Shown piece after piece: positions 43,805 to 52,588 of a stretch of DNA of 64,000 bases (the stretch's first letter is position 1; every line of letters starts with the position of its first letter). The translations under genes were made by a program, and so were the position numbers. This stretch comes from Bacillus cytotoxicus (lineage in GTDB: Bacteria; Bacillota; Bacilli; Bacillales; Bacillaceae_G). Location: assembly GCF_023715645.1 (NCBI RefSeq), contig NZ_JAMBOP010000003.1, positions 1 to 64,000 on the forward strand, in the 5' to 3' direction. The notes under the pieces were generated by a model that saw only the letters and a list, made by a program, of their open reading frames with translations, searched no databases and had not been told where the DNA came from.

Positions 43805-45313
43805 TTATGAGTTTACAATTGCTGTTACAATTGTATTAACTTCTGTTTCAGCTTCACTAAGCTTTTTCTTCACATTCTCTAACGTTTGTTCCTGCCTTAC
43901 AATATTTTCTTTTCTTTCCCTAATCATCCGTTGCATTTGTTCACAGCTCGGTCCTCCATATACGTTTCTCTTCGCAACAAATGAATGAGGTGAAATCATT
44001 TCTTTCCACTCTTCTTCCGCTAGTACAACCTGTAGCTCTTCTTGTAAGTACTCATTAATATCAGCAAGGTTTAGTTCATGTAAATCCTTTTTCTGTTTTT
44101 CTGAAAACTTTGCTATATAACTAGCTGCATTGTGGGCACGGCGAAATGGAACATCATACTTCCGAGTTAAAGAATCCGCTAATTCAGTTATCGTAATTGC
44201 ATGCCTATTGGCACGGCTTTGTAAAATATCCTTTTCAATTGTCATTGTACGTACCACCGCATTCATTACAGAAACAACTCGAATTGCTTTCTCAAAGCCT
44301 TCATATAAATGAGGCTGTAAATCATCTTCTGTATCGACTATATCTCCAAACGGCGTATTATGAATCATTTGAAAAACTGTAAACGCTTCTCCCAAAATAC
44401 TACTCGACAGCGATCTAGCGTGTTCAATAGATACTGGATTTCGTTTTTGCGGCATAATACTACTAATTTGCACATAAGGATCTGCAACTGTAATGCCGCT
44501 ATATTCTTTCGTCGCTAACAATAAAAAGTCTTGGAGCCATCTACTTGTATTTGTCATCATTATCATAAGTGCGCTACTTGTTTCTAATAAACAATCCGCA
44601 CTTGCAATCGCATCATATGAATTTTCAATGACTTTCGCAAAACCAAGAAGATCCGCAACGCGCTTTCGATTAATTGGAAAACTTGTTGTTGCAAGTGCTG
44701 CTGCCCCTAAAGGAGATTGATTTACAACATTATAGGCGCTCCATAAACGCTCCGCATCACGCCCCATCATATCAAAAATAGCTAGCAAATAATGTCCAAA
44801 CGTTGTTGGCTGCGCTGGTTGCGTATGCGTATATGCTGGCATAATCGTTTCCATGTGTTCTTCAGCCCGCGCTAAAATCGCCTCTTGCAGTAACATAAAA
44901 TGATCGATGTATCGGAGTAGAAATCGTCGCAAACTCATCCGATACATCGCCACCCCCATATCATTTCGACTTCGTCCAATATGCATATTGCTAATACTAT
45001 CACTGTCAGCTTCTTTTTGAATCAGATGCTCAACTAGAAAAAAGAGATCTTCGTACTCTTTACTATATTCGAACTTATCTAATGGCAAAGCTTTTACTTT
45101 CTCTACTGCCATAATAATTTTTTTAGCATCTTGTTTTTTTAACAAACCTTCTTCTTCCAACATAATGACATGGGCATGATGAATACGAAACATATCCTCC
45201 AATAAATAATCCCTTTGAAAATAGAATATATGTTGTAGTGTACAATCTGCATATGTCTTACCAGGAAAGGTTACTCCTTCCCGTTGCAAAAACTCCTTGT
45301 TCCCCTCCTGCAT
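43805..45313 (-). CDS. Argininosuccinate lyase-like protein (ASL/fumarase superfamily)
   Basis: The 502-residue protein has the superfamily motifs SNMHIGRSRNDM (C1), AYTHTQPAQPTTFGHYL (C2) and the signature SSIMPQKRNPVSIEHAR (C3, near residue 285). ASL splits argininosuccinate into arginine and fumarate. It is longer than typical ArgH (~460), with a charged coiled C-terminus (about 465-500). argG is not adjacent, unlike the usual argGH operon. It may therefore act on another amino-succinate adduct, as many ArgH paralogues linked to amino-acid ligases do. Confidence 0.82.
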   Translation of the reverse strand: MQEGNKEFLQREGVTFPGKTYADCTLQHIFYFQRDYLLEDMFRIHHAHVIMLEEEGLLKKQDAKKIIMAVEKVKALPLDKFEYSKEYEDLFFLVEHLIQKEADSDSISNMHIGRSRNDMGVAMYRMSLRRFLLRYIDHFMLLQEAILARAEEHMETIMPAYTHTQPAQPTTFGHYLLAIFDMMGRDAERLWSAYNVVNQSPLGAAALATTSFPINRKRVADLLGFAKVIENSYDAIASADCLLETSSALMIMMTNTSRWLQDFLLLATKEYSGITVADPYVQISSIMPQKRNPVSIEHARSLSSSILGEAFTVFQMIHNTPFGDIVDTEDDLQPHLYEGFEKAIRVVSVMNAVVRTMTIEKDILQSRANRHAITITELADSLTRKYDVPFRRAHNAASYIAKFSEKQKKDLHELNLADINEYLQEELQVVLAEEEWKEMISPHSFVAKRNVYGGPSCEQMQRMIRERKENIVRQEQTLENVKKKLSEAETEVNTIVTAIVNS

Positions 45314-45387
45314 TTCAAATAGCCCCCTCGTCTATAGATTATTAATCATCATACCCACCTACTTGAAATAATGTGTTTATCCAAAGA

Positions 45388-45420
45388 AAAAAACCGATGC
45401 ATATACACATCGGTTTTACT
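45388..45420 (-). terminator. Terminator of the serine hydrolase gene
   Basis: aaaaccgatg pairs with catcggtttt around catataca; it overlaps the stop of the minus-strand gene at 45416. Confidence 0.85.
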
Positions 45421-46525
45421 TTATAATCGTTGCTTTATACTTATCACTTTGTAATATTTGAAAATGCAAATTAAGTAAATGTTTACGTAATTCAGCACTG
45501 TCATCTTCATTTACATCATTTGCTAAAAAGACGATTTCTGTACAGTTTCCCTGTTTGTCTGTTGCATATACAGCTTTTGATAAAGACCATGGTGTATAGC
45601 CATTTTTTTGACCGGCATGTCGAAAAACTTGGCGATACTTTTTCCCTTGCATATCCGATTCTACAAGTTGTGCCCATTCATTCTCTTCTTCTTTTGTAAG
45701 ATTTCTCTTATGATTTGCTTTTTCTAATAAAATCATATAGTCATTCGCAGAAGCAGCCGGTAACCGATCTGACCATATTTTTTCAAAATTCTCCCCTAAA
45801 TAAAGTGGAATTTCATTTTGCAACTGCGAGCCTTTTTTCTTTAAACGCTCATGTATTAATATTGCATATTTACGATATTCTTCTTGCGACATGTTTTTTA
45901 TCTTGTCTTCTAGTTGCTGCTTTGGAACATGTAATTCCTTGTGTAAGTATCCCGGAATATACAAAGACGCAACGATTGGAAATAATGGCTGATGTGACGG
46001 CAATGCCAGTTCATTTATATTTGCATTAATATTATCAATACCAAGACGATCCATTAAATACTCTGTATTTGCATTTGAGCTAAACTTCATCATTCCTCTT
46101 GCAATGTCTTCTAGCGTAACAGCATTTTCCTCTATGAGACCTTTTTTCATTAAAACTTTCTGCCATCTTTCATGAGCACCGCCATCTGTCTTTGGAATAT
46201 AATAACGATTCACATCATCCAATGATACAAGCTCGTTTGGATCAATTTTCCTTTCTCCTACTTGTTTTGTAAATTCTAGTGCTACAATAAGCTTCATTGT
46301 ACTCGCTACAGGTAATACAGTATTAGGGTTTACCGAATACACCAATTTATCATTTCGTTTTACTAACAATGCGCTGTTTTTTTGTTCTTTATTTTCTTCT
46401 ACAAATGATGCAACATACTGTGCATCATCATAATTTGAACTCCATACTTTTTTCACTAAAAAATTACCTGAGATAATAAATGCGAATACACCAATTATCC
46501 CCACACATAATCCAATTGTTCTCAA
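45416..46525 (-). CDS. Beta-lactamase-fold serine hydrolase
   Basis: The 369-residue protein has an N-terminal signal anchor (~5-24) and an extracellular penicillin-recognising fold. The SxxK motif is Ser75-Thr-Met-Lys78 (VASTMKL), the SxN motif is at 149-151 (SSN), and KNG lies in HAGQKNGYTPW. It resembles class A beta-lactamase-related hydrolases and low-molecular-mass PBPs. It lacks an obvious Glu166-type ExxLN, so peptidase or esterase activity is more likely than true beta-lactamase. Confidence 0.83.
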   Translation of the reverse strand: MRTIGLCVGIIGVFAFIISGNFLVKKVWSSNYDDAQYVASFVEENKEQKNSALLVKRNDKLVYSVNPNTVLPVASTMKLIVALEFTKQVGERKIDPNELVSLDDVNRYYIPKTDGGAHERWQKVLMKKGLIEENAVTLEDIARGMMKFSSNANTEYLMDRLGIDNINANINELALPSHQPLFPIVASLYIPGYLHKELHVPKQQLEDKIKNMSQEEYRKYAILIHERLKKKGSQLQNEIPLYLGENFEKIWSDRLPAASANDYMILLEKANHKRNLTKEEENEWAQLVESDMQGKKYRQVFRHAGQKNGYTPWSLSKAVYATDKQGNCTEIVFLANDVNEDDSAELRKHLLNLHFQILQSDKYKATIIK

Positions 46526-46584
46526 ATGGAATTCCTCTCCTAAAATTTCTCTTTTAATCTATTATATATAATTCATATTCAAAA

Positions 46585-46622
46585 CAATAGAGGCGATCTG
46601 TAATAAGATCGCCTCTATTGTA
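46585..46622. terminator. Terminator
   Basis: caatagaggcgatct pairs with agatcgcctctattg. It is downstream of the minus-strand nucleoside hydrolase gene (stop at 46644). Confidence 0.9.
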
Positions 46623-46643
46623 ACTTGTAAACTTGCATATTGT

Positions 46644-47576
46644 CTATGTCATAATTCGCATAAAATCTTCAACAAATTGTTTATAGTGTAATTTCCAACC
46701 AATTCTCACCCAATTTTTCATCGCCTCTGCACTTGGCTGCGGTCTAAAATCCGCTATACTTTCCCCTTTTGCAAGGCCATCTACGTCAACTTGAACACGG
46801 CGATATACATATTCCATCAAAGAAGGATCTGCGGCGGCCATCATTGTTACAACATCATGAATCGGACTTCCTCCTATTTTAGGATTTAATTTTTTATAAG
46901 CATTGTAATAATAATTAAAAACAGGTTCAATCAATTCATTAAAATTTGTTTTTGTATTCTTTGCAATATAGGCAACAGTATAAGGAGTAATGATCGCTTC
47001 ATTCGTTACATTTAGCGGGATTAACGTAACATGTTCAGCATATTGCATGACTAAATTTGAAGCAATTGCATCTCCGTGAAAATTTGCTTCCGCAACAGGA
47101 GTAACATTGCCTGGAACAAGAAATCCTCCACCCATTATGTAATACTCTTTTACATTTTTCATCAGTTCTTTTTCTAAAATAAAAGCAGTTGCTAAGCTTG
47201 TTGAGCGGCCCGTATCAACAATAATAAGCTCTCCTTTAAACCTTTTAATAATCTCAAATATTTCACAAAATGGTTTCACATTCGCTTTAATCGTTTCAGG
47301 TGGACGAATAGGCCCTAATCCTTCTTGTCCATGTATTTCTGGATAATATGTTATAAATCCTCCTGAAAAAGGAATCTTTGCCCCATTAATAATTGGAATA
47401 TCTTCTCTTCCAGCTATTTGTAACAAATATGCTGCATTATTCGTCGCTTGTTCTTGTGTAACGTTTCCATATCCTGTTACAATACCAACAATATCAATAT
47501 CTGGATGTAATAAACCGTATATGATTGCCAATGAATCATCAATGCCTGGATCTCCAAGAAACAGTACTTTTTTCAA
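46644..47576 (-). CDS. Inosine/uridine-preferring nucleoside hydrolase
   Basis: The 310-residue protein has LFLGDPGIDDSLAI near the N-terminus, the Asp cluster that binds Ca2+ and ribose. EANFHGDAIASNLVM and the C-terminal GGSPIHDVVTMM are also typical. It hydrolyses ribonucleosides to base and ribose for salvage. I chose the TTG at 47576 because GGATGGAG lies 9 nt upstream. The in-frame ATG 15 bases earlier contains that site, and the further extension is unconvincing. Confidence 0.87.
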   Translation of the reverse strand: MKKVLFLGDPGIDDSLAIIYGLLHPDIDIVGIVTGYGNVTQEQATNNAAYLLQIAGREDIPIINGAKIPFSGGFITYYPEIHGQEGLGPIRPPETIKANVKPFCEIFEIIKRFKGELIIVDTGRSTSLATAFILEKELMKNVKEYYIMGGGFLVPGNVTPVAEANFHGDAIASNLVMQYAEHVTLIPLNVTNEAIITPYTVAYIAKNTKTNFNELIEPVFNYYYNAYKKLNPKIGGSPIHDVVTMMAAADPSLMEYVYRRVQVDVDGLAKGESIADFRPQPSAEAMKNWVRIGWKLHYKQFVEDFMRIMT

Positions 47577-47679
47577 GGCATTCAACTCCATCCTATCAAT
47601 TGCTATTACTATATGAACGAAAAAAAGTGTACAGAAGTAAATTACGAGCATTTTTTATTTGATACAGAAATTAACTCCA

Positions 47680-47942
47680 ATAAATAAAGGACAACATATA
47701 TAAAATATGTATTGCCCTTTATTTCATTATTATCTATATTTACAAAACATCAATTCCCCTTAAACAGATCCACTCAATTCAAGCACGTGTTGGCTGAAAA
47801 AGCTTTGTCTATCGCTTCCAATACGTTTCTTTAATATTTAATTCATCATAGAATACCTTTCTAAACCCTGTATATGTAGTAAATTATATAAAAAAAGAAG
47901 AGGAACTACGCTTTCACATTTGGCATAGTAACCTCTTCTATT
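47680..47942. other. Intergenic region with two hairpins
   Basis: The imperfect hairpin at 47683-47724 (aataaaggacaa... ttgccctttatt) and the strong one at 47895-47942 (agaagagg ... cctcttct, loop ~30 nt) lie between panF and the nucleoside hydrolase. The latter probably ends panF. There is no ORF. Confidence 0.6.
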
Positions 47943-47972
47943 TATAGTACGTTTCATGATATTCTCTTTTTA

Positions 47973-49418
47973 TCAAATTTGTTGCACCTTACGTGAATAC
48001 AACATGCTTCCTATAACGTAAGCAATAAGTGCTAAACAGACCGGAAATACGACCGTATGAATACCAAAAGGATTAGGGAAAAACAAATGGAACACCATAT
48101 ATGAACCTACCCCGATAACAATAGAAGCCAGTGCCCCGGCAGCATTTCCTTTTCTCCAATACAAACCAAGCACAAGCGGCCAAATAAACGCTGCTTCTAA
48201 ACCACCAAAAGAAAATAAATTTAACCAAATTAAAAAGTCAGGCGGTTTAATCGCTGCAGCATAAACAAGCAGGCCAACAATTGCTGTAATCCAGAGCGTT
48301 CCACGTTTTACTGTTCGATCCGCAGCATTTTCGTTTATGTAATTCACATAAATATCTTTAATAATAGAAGAACTCACAAGTAACAACAATGCGTTCACCG
48401 TCGACATAATAGCTGCCATAGGAGCTGCTAAGAAAATACCGGCGAGCCAAGGCGGCAATACTTTCATCGCAAGCAACGGCATTACTTTATCCGGTACATC
48501 CACTCCTGGCAAAACAACACGGGCGAATACACCTGTTAAATGCATGCCAATCATAATTGCACCAACAACAATAGTGCCAATAATTAACGCTTGATGCATT
48601 GCTTTTGAATTTTTATACGACATAGCACGCACGCTAATTTGCGGCAAGCCAACTACTCCAACGCCAATTAAAATCCAAAATGATGACACATATACTTTTG
48701 TTAAACTACCGTCTGCCCCAAATGGTGTAACAAGATTGGGATTAATTTGCACAAGTTCTTGCATGATATTTGAAATACCACCACCTGCAACAATTGTACC
48801 AATTAAAATAATTGTCGTACCAACCAACATAATAAGACCGAGTATTGTATCCGAAAGTGCAACAGCACGAAAGCCACCCATCAAAACATAAACAAGTACA
48901 AAAAACGTAAAAAGAAATAAAGACGTTGCATATGACATACCTGTTAATGACTCAATTAATCTTCCGCCGCCAACCCACTGCGCAACAGTTGCTGAAAACA
49001 AGAAAATAATAATACATAATGCTGATAAAATAACAACAACTTTATTATTATATCTTTCTTTCAAGTAATCAATTAACGTAATAGCTTCCATTTTCCTTGC
49101 AATAATCGCAAATTTCTTTCCAAGTACAGTTAAGACAATATAACCCGTTACAACTTGAATGGATGACAATAATACCCAACCAAGGCCCATATTATAGGCA
49201 ATGCCAGGTCCACCAATAAAGCTACTTGCACTTCCGTATGTGGCAATCATCGTCATTGCTAATAATAATCCACCAAGTTCGCGGCCACCAAGAAAATACT
49301 CTTGCAAAAATTTGTTATGTGCGGTTGCTTGCACACGTCTCGATGCATATAGACCAATTAAAAATACAACAATAAAAGATAACATCATTGGAATAATTAC
49401 ATACCAGTTCATTTTCAT
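47973..49418 (-). CDS. panF: Sodium/pantothenate symporter PanF
   Basis: The 481-residue sodium:solute symporter (SSS) family protein has ~13 TM segments. YFLGGRELGGLLLAMTMIATYGSASSFIGGPGIAY is the SSS/PanF signature, and ISVRAMSYKNSKAMHQA and AAPMAAIMSTVNALLLLVSSSI are further family blocks. It imports pantothenate with Na+. Its ATG overlaps the TGA of the upstream yhdT gene (ATGA), as in the yhdT-panF operon of many bacteria. Confidence 0.92.
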   Translation of the reverse strand: MKMNWYVIIPMMLSFIVVFLIGLYASRRVQATAHNKFLQEYFLGGRELGGLLLAMTMIATYGSASSFIGGPGIAYNMGLGWVLLSSIQVVTGYIVLTVLGKKFAIIARKMEAITLIDYLKERYNNKVVVILSALCIIIFLFSATVAQWVGGGRLIESLTGMSYATSLFLFTFFVLVYVLMGGFRAVALSDTILGLIMLVGTTIILIGTIVAGGGISNIMQELVQINPNLVTPFGADGSLTKVYVSSFWILIGVGVVGLPQISVRAMSYKNSKAMHQALIIGTIVVGAIMIGMHLTGVFARVVLPGVDVPDKVMPLLAMKVLPPWLAGIFLAAPMAAIMSTVNALLLLVSSSIIKDIYVNYINENAADRTVKRGTLWITAIVGLLVYAAAIKPPDFLIWLNLFSFGGLEAAFIWPLVLGLYWRKGNAAGALASIVIGVGSYMVFHLFFPNPFGIHTVVFPVCLALIAYVIGSMLYSRKVQQI

Positions 49419-49693
49419 TCCTCACTCTTTTCTTCCTCATCAAGCGAAACATCTTGAAAGACGAAACGAACAACGAAGACAATCAGTAAAACCATTACAA
49501 TAAATCCAACTATACAACTATAAAAGAACCAGGCTGGGAATCCTAATATGTAAGTATACTCTTTGGGATCGCCACTACCTAATCCATATGCAAAACCATA
49601 CCATATCAGAAAGTTGATAACAGCAAGTCCAATTCCAATCCACGCTTCACGATTTGCAATGCGAAACCGCGGGTCATCATGATGTTGATTCAT
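49415..49693 (-). CDS. yhdT: YhdT family membrane protein (DUF997)
   Basis: The 92-residue protein has two TM helices (~17-36 and 52-78), the family block WIGIGLAVINFLIWYGFAYGLG and an acidic tail. It is conserved immediately upstream of panF and is presumed to assist the symporter. AAGGAGGTAAATGAA gives a strong ribosome site. Confidence 0.87.
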   Translation of the reverse strand: MNQHHDDPRFRIANREAWIGIGLAVINFLIWYGFAYGLGSGDPKEYTYILGFPAWFFYSCIVGFIVMVLLIVFVVRFVFQDVSLDEEEKSEE

Positions 49694-49901
49694 TTCATTT
49701 ACCTCCTTCCACGATGTATTATTGTAACATTCTTTGTATAGGTTTTCCTACAAAAAAACAAAATGAACATCTTTTCAGAAAAACAACCACACATTACGGT
49801 GACGAACCAAAAATTACATATTTTTAACAATTTTAACAAAAATAAAGATTGAAATTTCAGACTCTTTAAGCTACGATTGAAATTAGATGTCATTCACCTA
49901 G

Positions 49902-49934
49902 TTTATCCCGCGTTAACGGGCACCTCCTCTTTTA
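49902..49934 (+). repeat. Short TTTATCCC-type element
   Basis: tttatcccgcgttaacgggcacctcctcttttat carries the TTTATCCC/GGGC start and TTTAT end of the longer copies at 29876, 56340 and 61280. Most of the interior is missing. The surrounding 49694-49993 holds only the promoters of yhdT and the dehydrogenase. Confidence 0.45.
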
Positions 49935-49993
49935 TTCGGAATAAACGTAGTATTTTACTGCGTTTACATTATATATTTTAAGGGGGTTATACA

Positions 49994-51478
49994 ATGAGTC
50001 AACTAGCTGTGAACCTTCATGAAAAAGTAGAGAAATTTTTGCAAGGAACAAAAAAGTTATATGTAAATGGGGCTTTTATTGAAAGTGCCTCAGGAAAAAC
50101 ATTTAAAACACCAAATCCAGCAACTGGCGATACATTAGCAGTTGTATATGAAGGTGGCCGTGAAGATATTCATAAAGCTGTCTTAGCAGCACGCCTTGCA
50201 TTTGATGAAGGTCCATGGTCACGTATGAGCGCTGCTGATCGCAGCCGTCTTATGTACAAGCTTGCTGATTTAATGGAACAACATAAAGACGAGCTTGCAC
50301 AACTTGAAACATTAGATAATGGAAAACCAATTCAAGAAACAACAACTGCAGATATTCCTCTTGCAATTGAACATATGCGTTATTACGCTGGCTGGGCAAC
50401 AAAATTAGTTGGTCAAACGATCCCTGTTTCAGGAGATTATTTCAACTATACACGCCATGAACCAGTTGGTGTTGTTGGTCAAATAATCCCATGGAACTTC
50501 CCGCTCTTAATGGCGATGTGGAAAATGGGAGCAGCACTAGCAACTGGATGTACTATCGTACTAAAACCTGCCGAACAAACTCCTCTTTCCGCACTATATT
50601 TAGCTGAACTAATTGAAGAAGCTGGATTTCCAAAAGGTGTGATTAATATTGTACCTGGTTACGGAGAAACAGCTGGTCAAGCTCTTGTCAGTCACCCTCT
50701 TGTCGATAAAATTGCTTTCACAGGCTCAACTGAAGTCGGAAAACACATTATGAAAGAAGCATCTCAATCTTTAAAACGCGTAACTTTAGAGCTTGGGGGA
50801 AAATCGCCAAATATTATTTTACCTGATGCTGATTTGTCTCGGGCCATTCCAGCTGCACTTTCGGGCGTTATGTTTAATCAAGGACAAGTATGCTGCGCAG
50901 GATCTCGCTTGTTCATTCCAAAGAAAATGTATGATAATGTTGTAGCCGATCTTGCCCTGTATTCCAAAAGTTTAGTACAAGGTGCTGGATTAGATCCGCA
51001 AACAACCATCGGGCCCCTTGTTTCAGAAGAACAACAAAACCGCGTGATGAGCTATATTGAAAAAGGAAAAAATGAAGGCGCAGAAATATTAGTTGGCGGA
51101 ACGAAACCTTGCGAAAACGGTTATTACGTTTCTCCAACAATTTTCGCAGCTGTACAAGATGAAATGACAATTGCAAAAGAAGAAATTTTTGGCCCTGTCG
51201 TTGCGGCAATGCCATTCGATAACATTGATGAAGTAATTGAACGTGCTAACAAATCAGCATATGGATTAGCAGCTGGTTTGTGGACAGAAAATATAAAAAA
51301 TGCCCATTATGTCGCAAATAAATTACGAGCTGGAACGGTATGGGTAAACTGTTATAATGCCTTTGATGCAGCCTCTCCGTTTGGCGGTTATAAACAATCA
51401 GGTCTTGGACGGGAAATGGGTTCTTATGCGTTAAATAACTATACGGAAGTAAAAAGCGTTTGGATTAACTTAAACTAG
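49994..51478 (+). CDS. NAD-dependent aldehyde dehydrogenase
   Basis: This 494-residue class 1/2-type ALDH (DhaS-like) has the NAD-fold GSTEVG, general base Glu266 in LELGGKSPN and nucleophile Cys300 in NQGQVCCAGSR. PWNFPLLMAMWKMGAALATG and PFGGYKQSGLGRE are further family blocks. It oxidises aldehydes to acids in the cytosol. gggggtt precedes the ATG, and a strong terminator follows. The substrate range cannot be read from the sequence. Confidence 0.92.
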   Translation: MSQLAVNLHEKVEKFLQGTKKLYVNGAFIESASGKTFKTPNPATGDTLAVVYEGGREDIHKAVLAARLAFDEGPWSRMSAADRSRLMYKLADLMEQHKDELAQLETLDNGKPIQETTTADIPLAIEHMRYYAGWATKLVGQTIPVSGDYFNYTRHEPVGVVGQIIPWNFPLLMAMWKMGAALATGCTIVLKPAEQTPLSALYLAELIEEAGFPKGVINIVPGYGETAGQALVSHPLVDKIAFTGSTEVGKHIMKEASQSLKRVTLELGGKSPNIILPDADLSRAIPAALSGVMFNQGQVCCAGSRLFIPKKMYDNVVADLALYSKSLVQGAGLDPQTTIGPLVSEEQQNRVMSYIEKGKNEGAEILVGGTKPCENGYYVSPTIFAAVQDEMTIAKEEIFGPVVAAMPFDNIDEVIERANKSAYGLAAGLWTENIKNAHYVANKLRAGTVWVNCYNAFDAASPFGGYKQSGLGREMGSYALNNYTEVKSVWINLN

Positions 51479-51480
51479 AA

Positions 51481-51516
51481 GAAAGGTCTTGCCAATCGGC
51501 AGGACCTTCTTTCTTT
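51481..51516 (+). terminator. Terminator of the aldehyde dehydrogenase gene
   Basis: aaggtcttgcc pairs with ggcaggacctt, then ctttcttt, 5 bp after the stop. Confidence 0.9.
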
Positions 51517-51536
51517 ATTTAGTAAGTAGTTTCACT

Positions 51537-52277
51537 TCACGCTTGTAATCCTCCGCTTACATTCAACACTTCTCCAGTAATATAAGAAGCAAAGTCTGAT
51601 GCTAGAAAAGCAGCTGCATTTGCAATATCATGCGGCGTTCCAATTCGCCCTGCTGGAATTGCGGCAATCATCTTTTCCTTTACTTTGTCTGGTATAGCTT
51701 TCGTCATATCGGTATCCATAAATCCCGGACAAATCGCATTACATGTAACACCAAATCCAGCTGCTTCTTTTGATGCTGTTTTTGTTAATCCAATGACACC
51801 TGCTTTCGCCGCAGCGTAATTCGCTTGACCAATATTCCCCTGCCAACTAATCGAAGAAATGTTAATAATGCGGCCATATTCTTGTTTACGCATATGTAAA
51901 AGTGCTGGTTGCATGCAGTTAAATACCCCTGTTATATTTACTTGCAACACTTGTTCCCATGCTGTTTTTTCCATTTTATGTAGCATTGCATCTCGTGTAA
52001 TCCCGGCATTATTTACTAAAATATGCAATTCACCGTATGTTTGAATTGCATACTCAATTAACGATTTTGCATCTGTATGACTGCTTACATCACAAACATA
52101 CGCCCCTACATCATATCCTTCCTGTAACAATTGGGTTGTCGTACTATTTAAAACTTCTTGATTCAAATCACTTAGCAATACTTTCGCCCCTAAAGAGCCA
52201 AATACACGAGCAATTTCTTTTCCAATTCCTTGTGCGGCACCAGTGACAACAGCTGTTTTCCCCTCTAAAAAGTTCAT
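51537..52277 (-). CDS. 3-oxoacyl-ACP reductase-like SDR (FabG family)
   Basis: The 246-residue protein has TGAAQGIGKEIA, NNAGITRDAMLHKM, the catalytic ISSISWQGNIGQANYAAAK (Ser, Tyr, Lys) and the C-terminal ASYITGEVLNVSGGLQA. This matches FabG/acetoacetyl-CoA reductase. It reduces 3-oxoacyl thioesters with NADPH. It is not in a fatty-acid operon, so it is an accessory paralogue. Confidence 0.88.
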   Translation of the reverse strand: MNFLEGKTAVVTGAAQGIGKEIARVFGSLGAKVLLSDLNQEVLNSTTTQLLQEGYDVGAYVCDVSSHTDAKSLIEYAIQTYGELHILVNNAGITRDAMLHKMEKTAWEQVLQVNITGVFNCMQPALLHMRKQEYGRIINISSISWQGNIGQANYAAAKAGVIGLTKTASKEAAGFGVTCNAICPGFMDTDMTKAIPDKVKEKMIAAIPAGRIGTPHDIANAAAFLASDFASYITGEVLNVSGGLQA

Positions 52278-52409
52278 TTTTCTCCCCCACTTTCTAATAC
52301 ATTTTCTATATATTTCGTCTTACGTATTTCATTTTCCTTTTTGTATAAAAAAGTCTATTTGTGTCACACTATAATTGCAACTTAGCATAACACAAGGAGA
52401 TTGTGTACG

Positions 52410-52559
52410 ATGAATAAAAAGAATGTACAGCATAACAAAGTATCTGACGGTATTGACGTTGCATTTTCTAGGGAACTTGCTGATCAAGATGACTTAGAAG
52501 CAGAAGCGCGTGCAGACGCTGCAGATGCACGTCAAAAAGGTCACTCAAACAAAAAATAA
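52410..52559 (+). CDS. Small YfhD-like protein
   Basis: The 49-residue hydrophilic peptide contains the acidic/alanine-rich block VAFSRELADQDDLEAEARAD, then AADARQK, as in the small YfhD family of Bacillus. The ATG follows acaaggagattgtgtacg. Its function is unknown. It is divergent from the FabG-like gene and convergent with shc, with the shared terminator touching its stop. Confidence 0.75.
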   Translation: MNKKNVQHNKVSDGIDVAFSRELADQDDLEAEARADAADARQKGHSNKK

Positions 52560-52588
52560 ACCGAGAATATGTCTCGGTTTATTTTTTA
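52557..52588. terminator. Bidirectional terminator
   Basis: aaaccgaga pairs with tctcggttt around atatg; it lies between the YfhD-like gene and shc. Confidence 0.85.

Noticed and set aside
45416-46525. Interpretation as a true beta-lactamase resistance gene
   Set aside because: SxxK, SxN and a KNG-like motif are present, but no clear ExxLN omega-loop glutamate was seen, and an N-terminal anchor with a large insertion fits a general serine hydrolase better.
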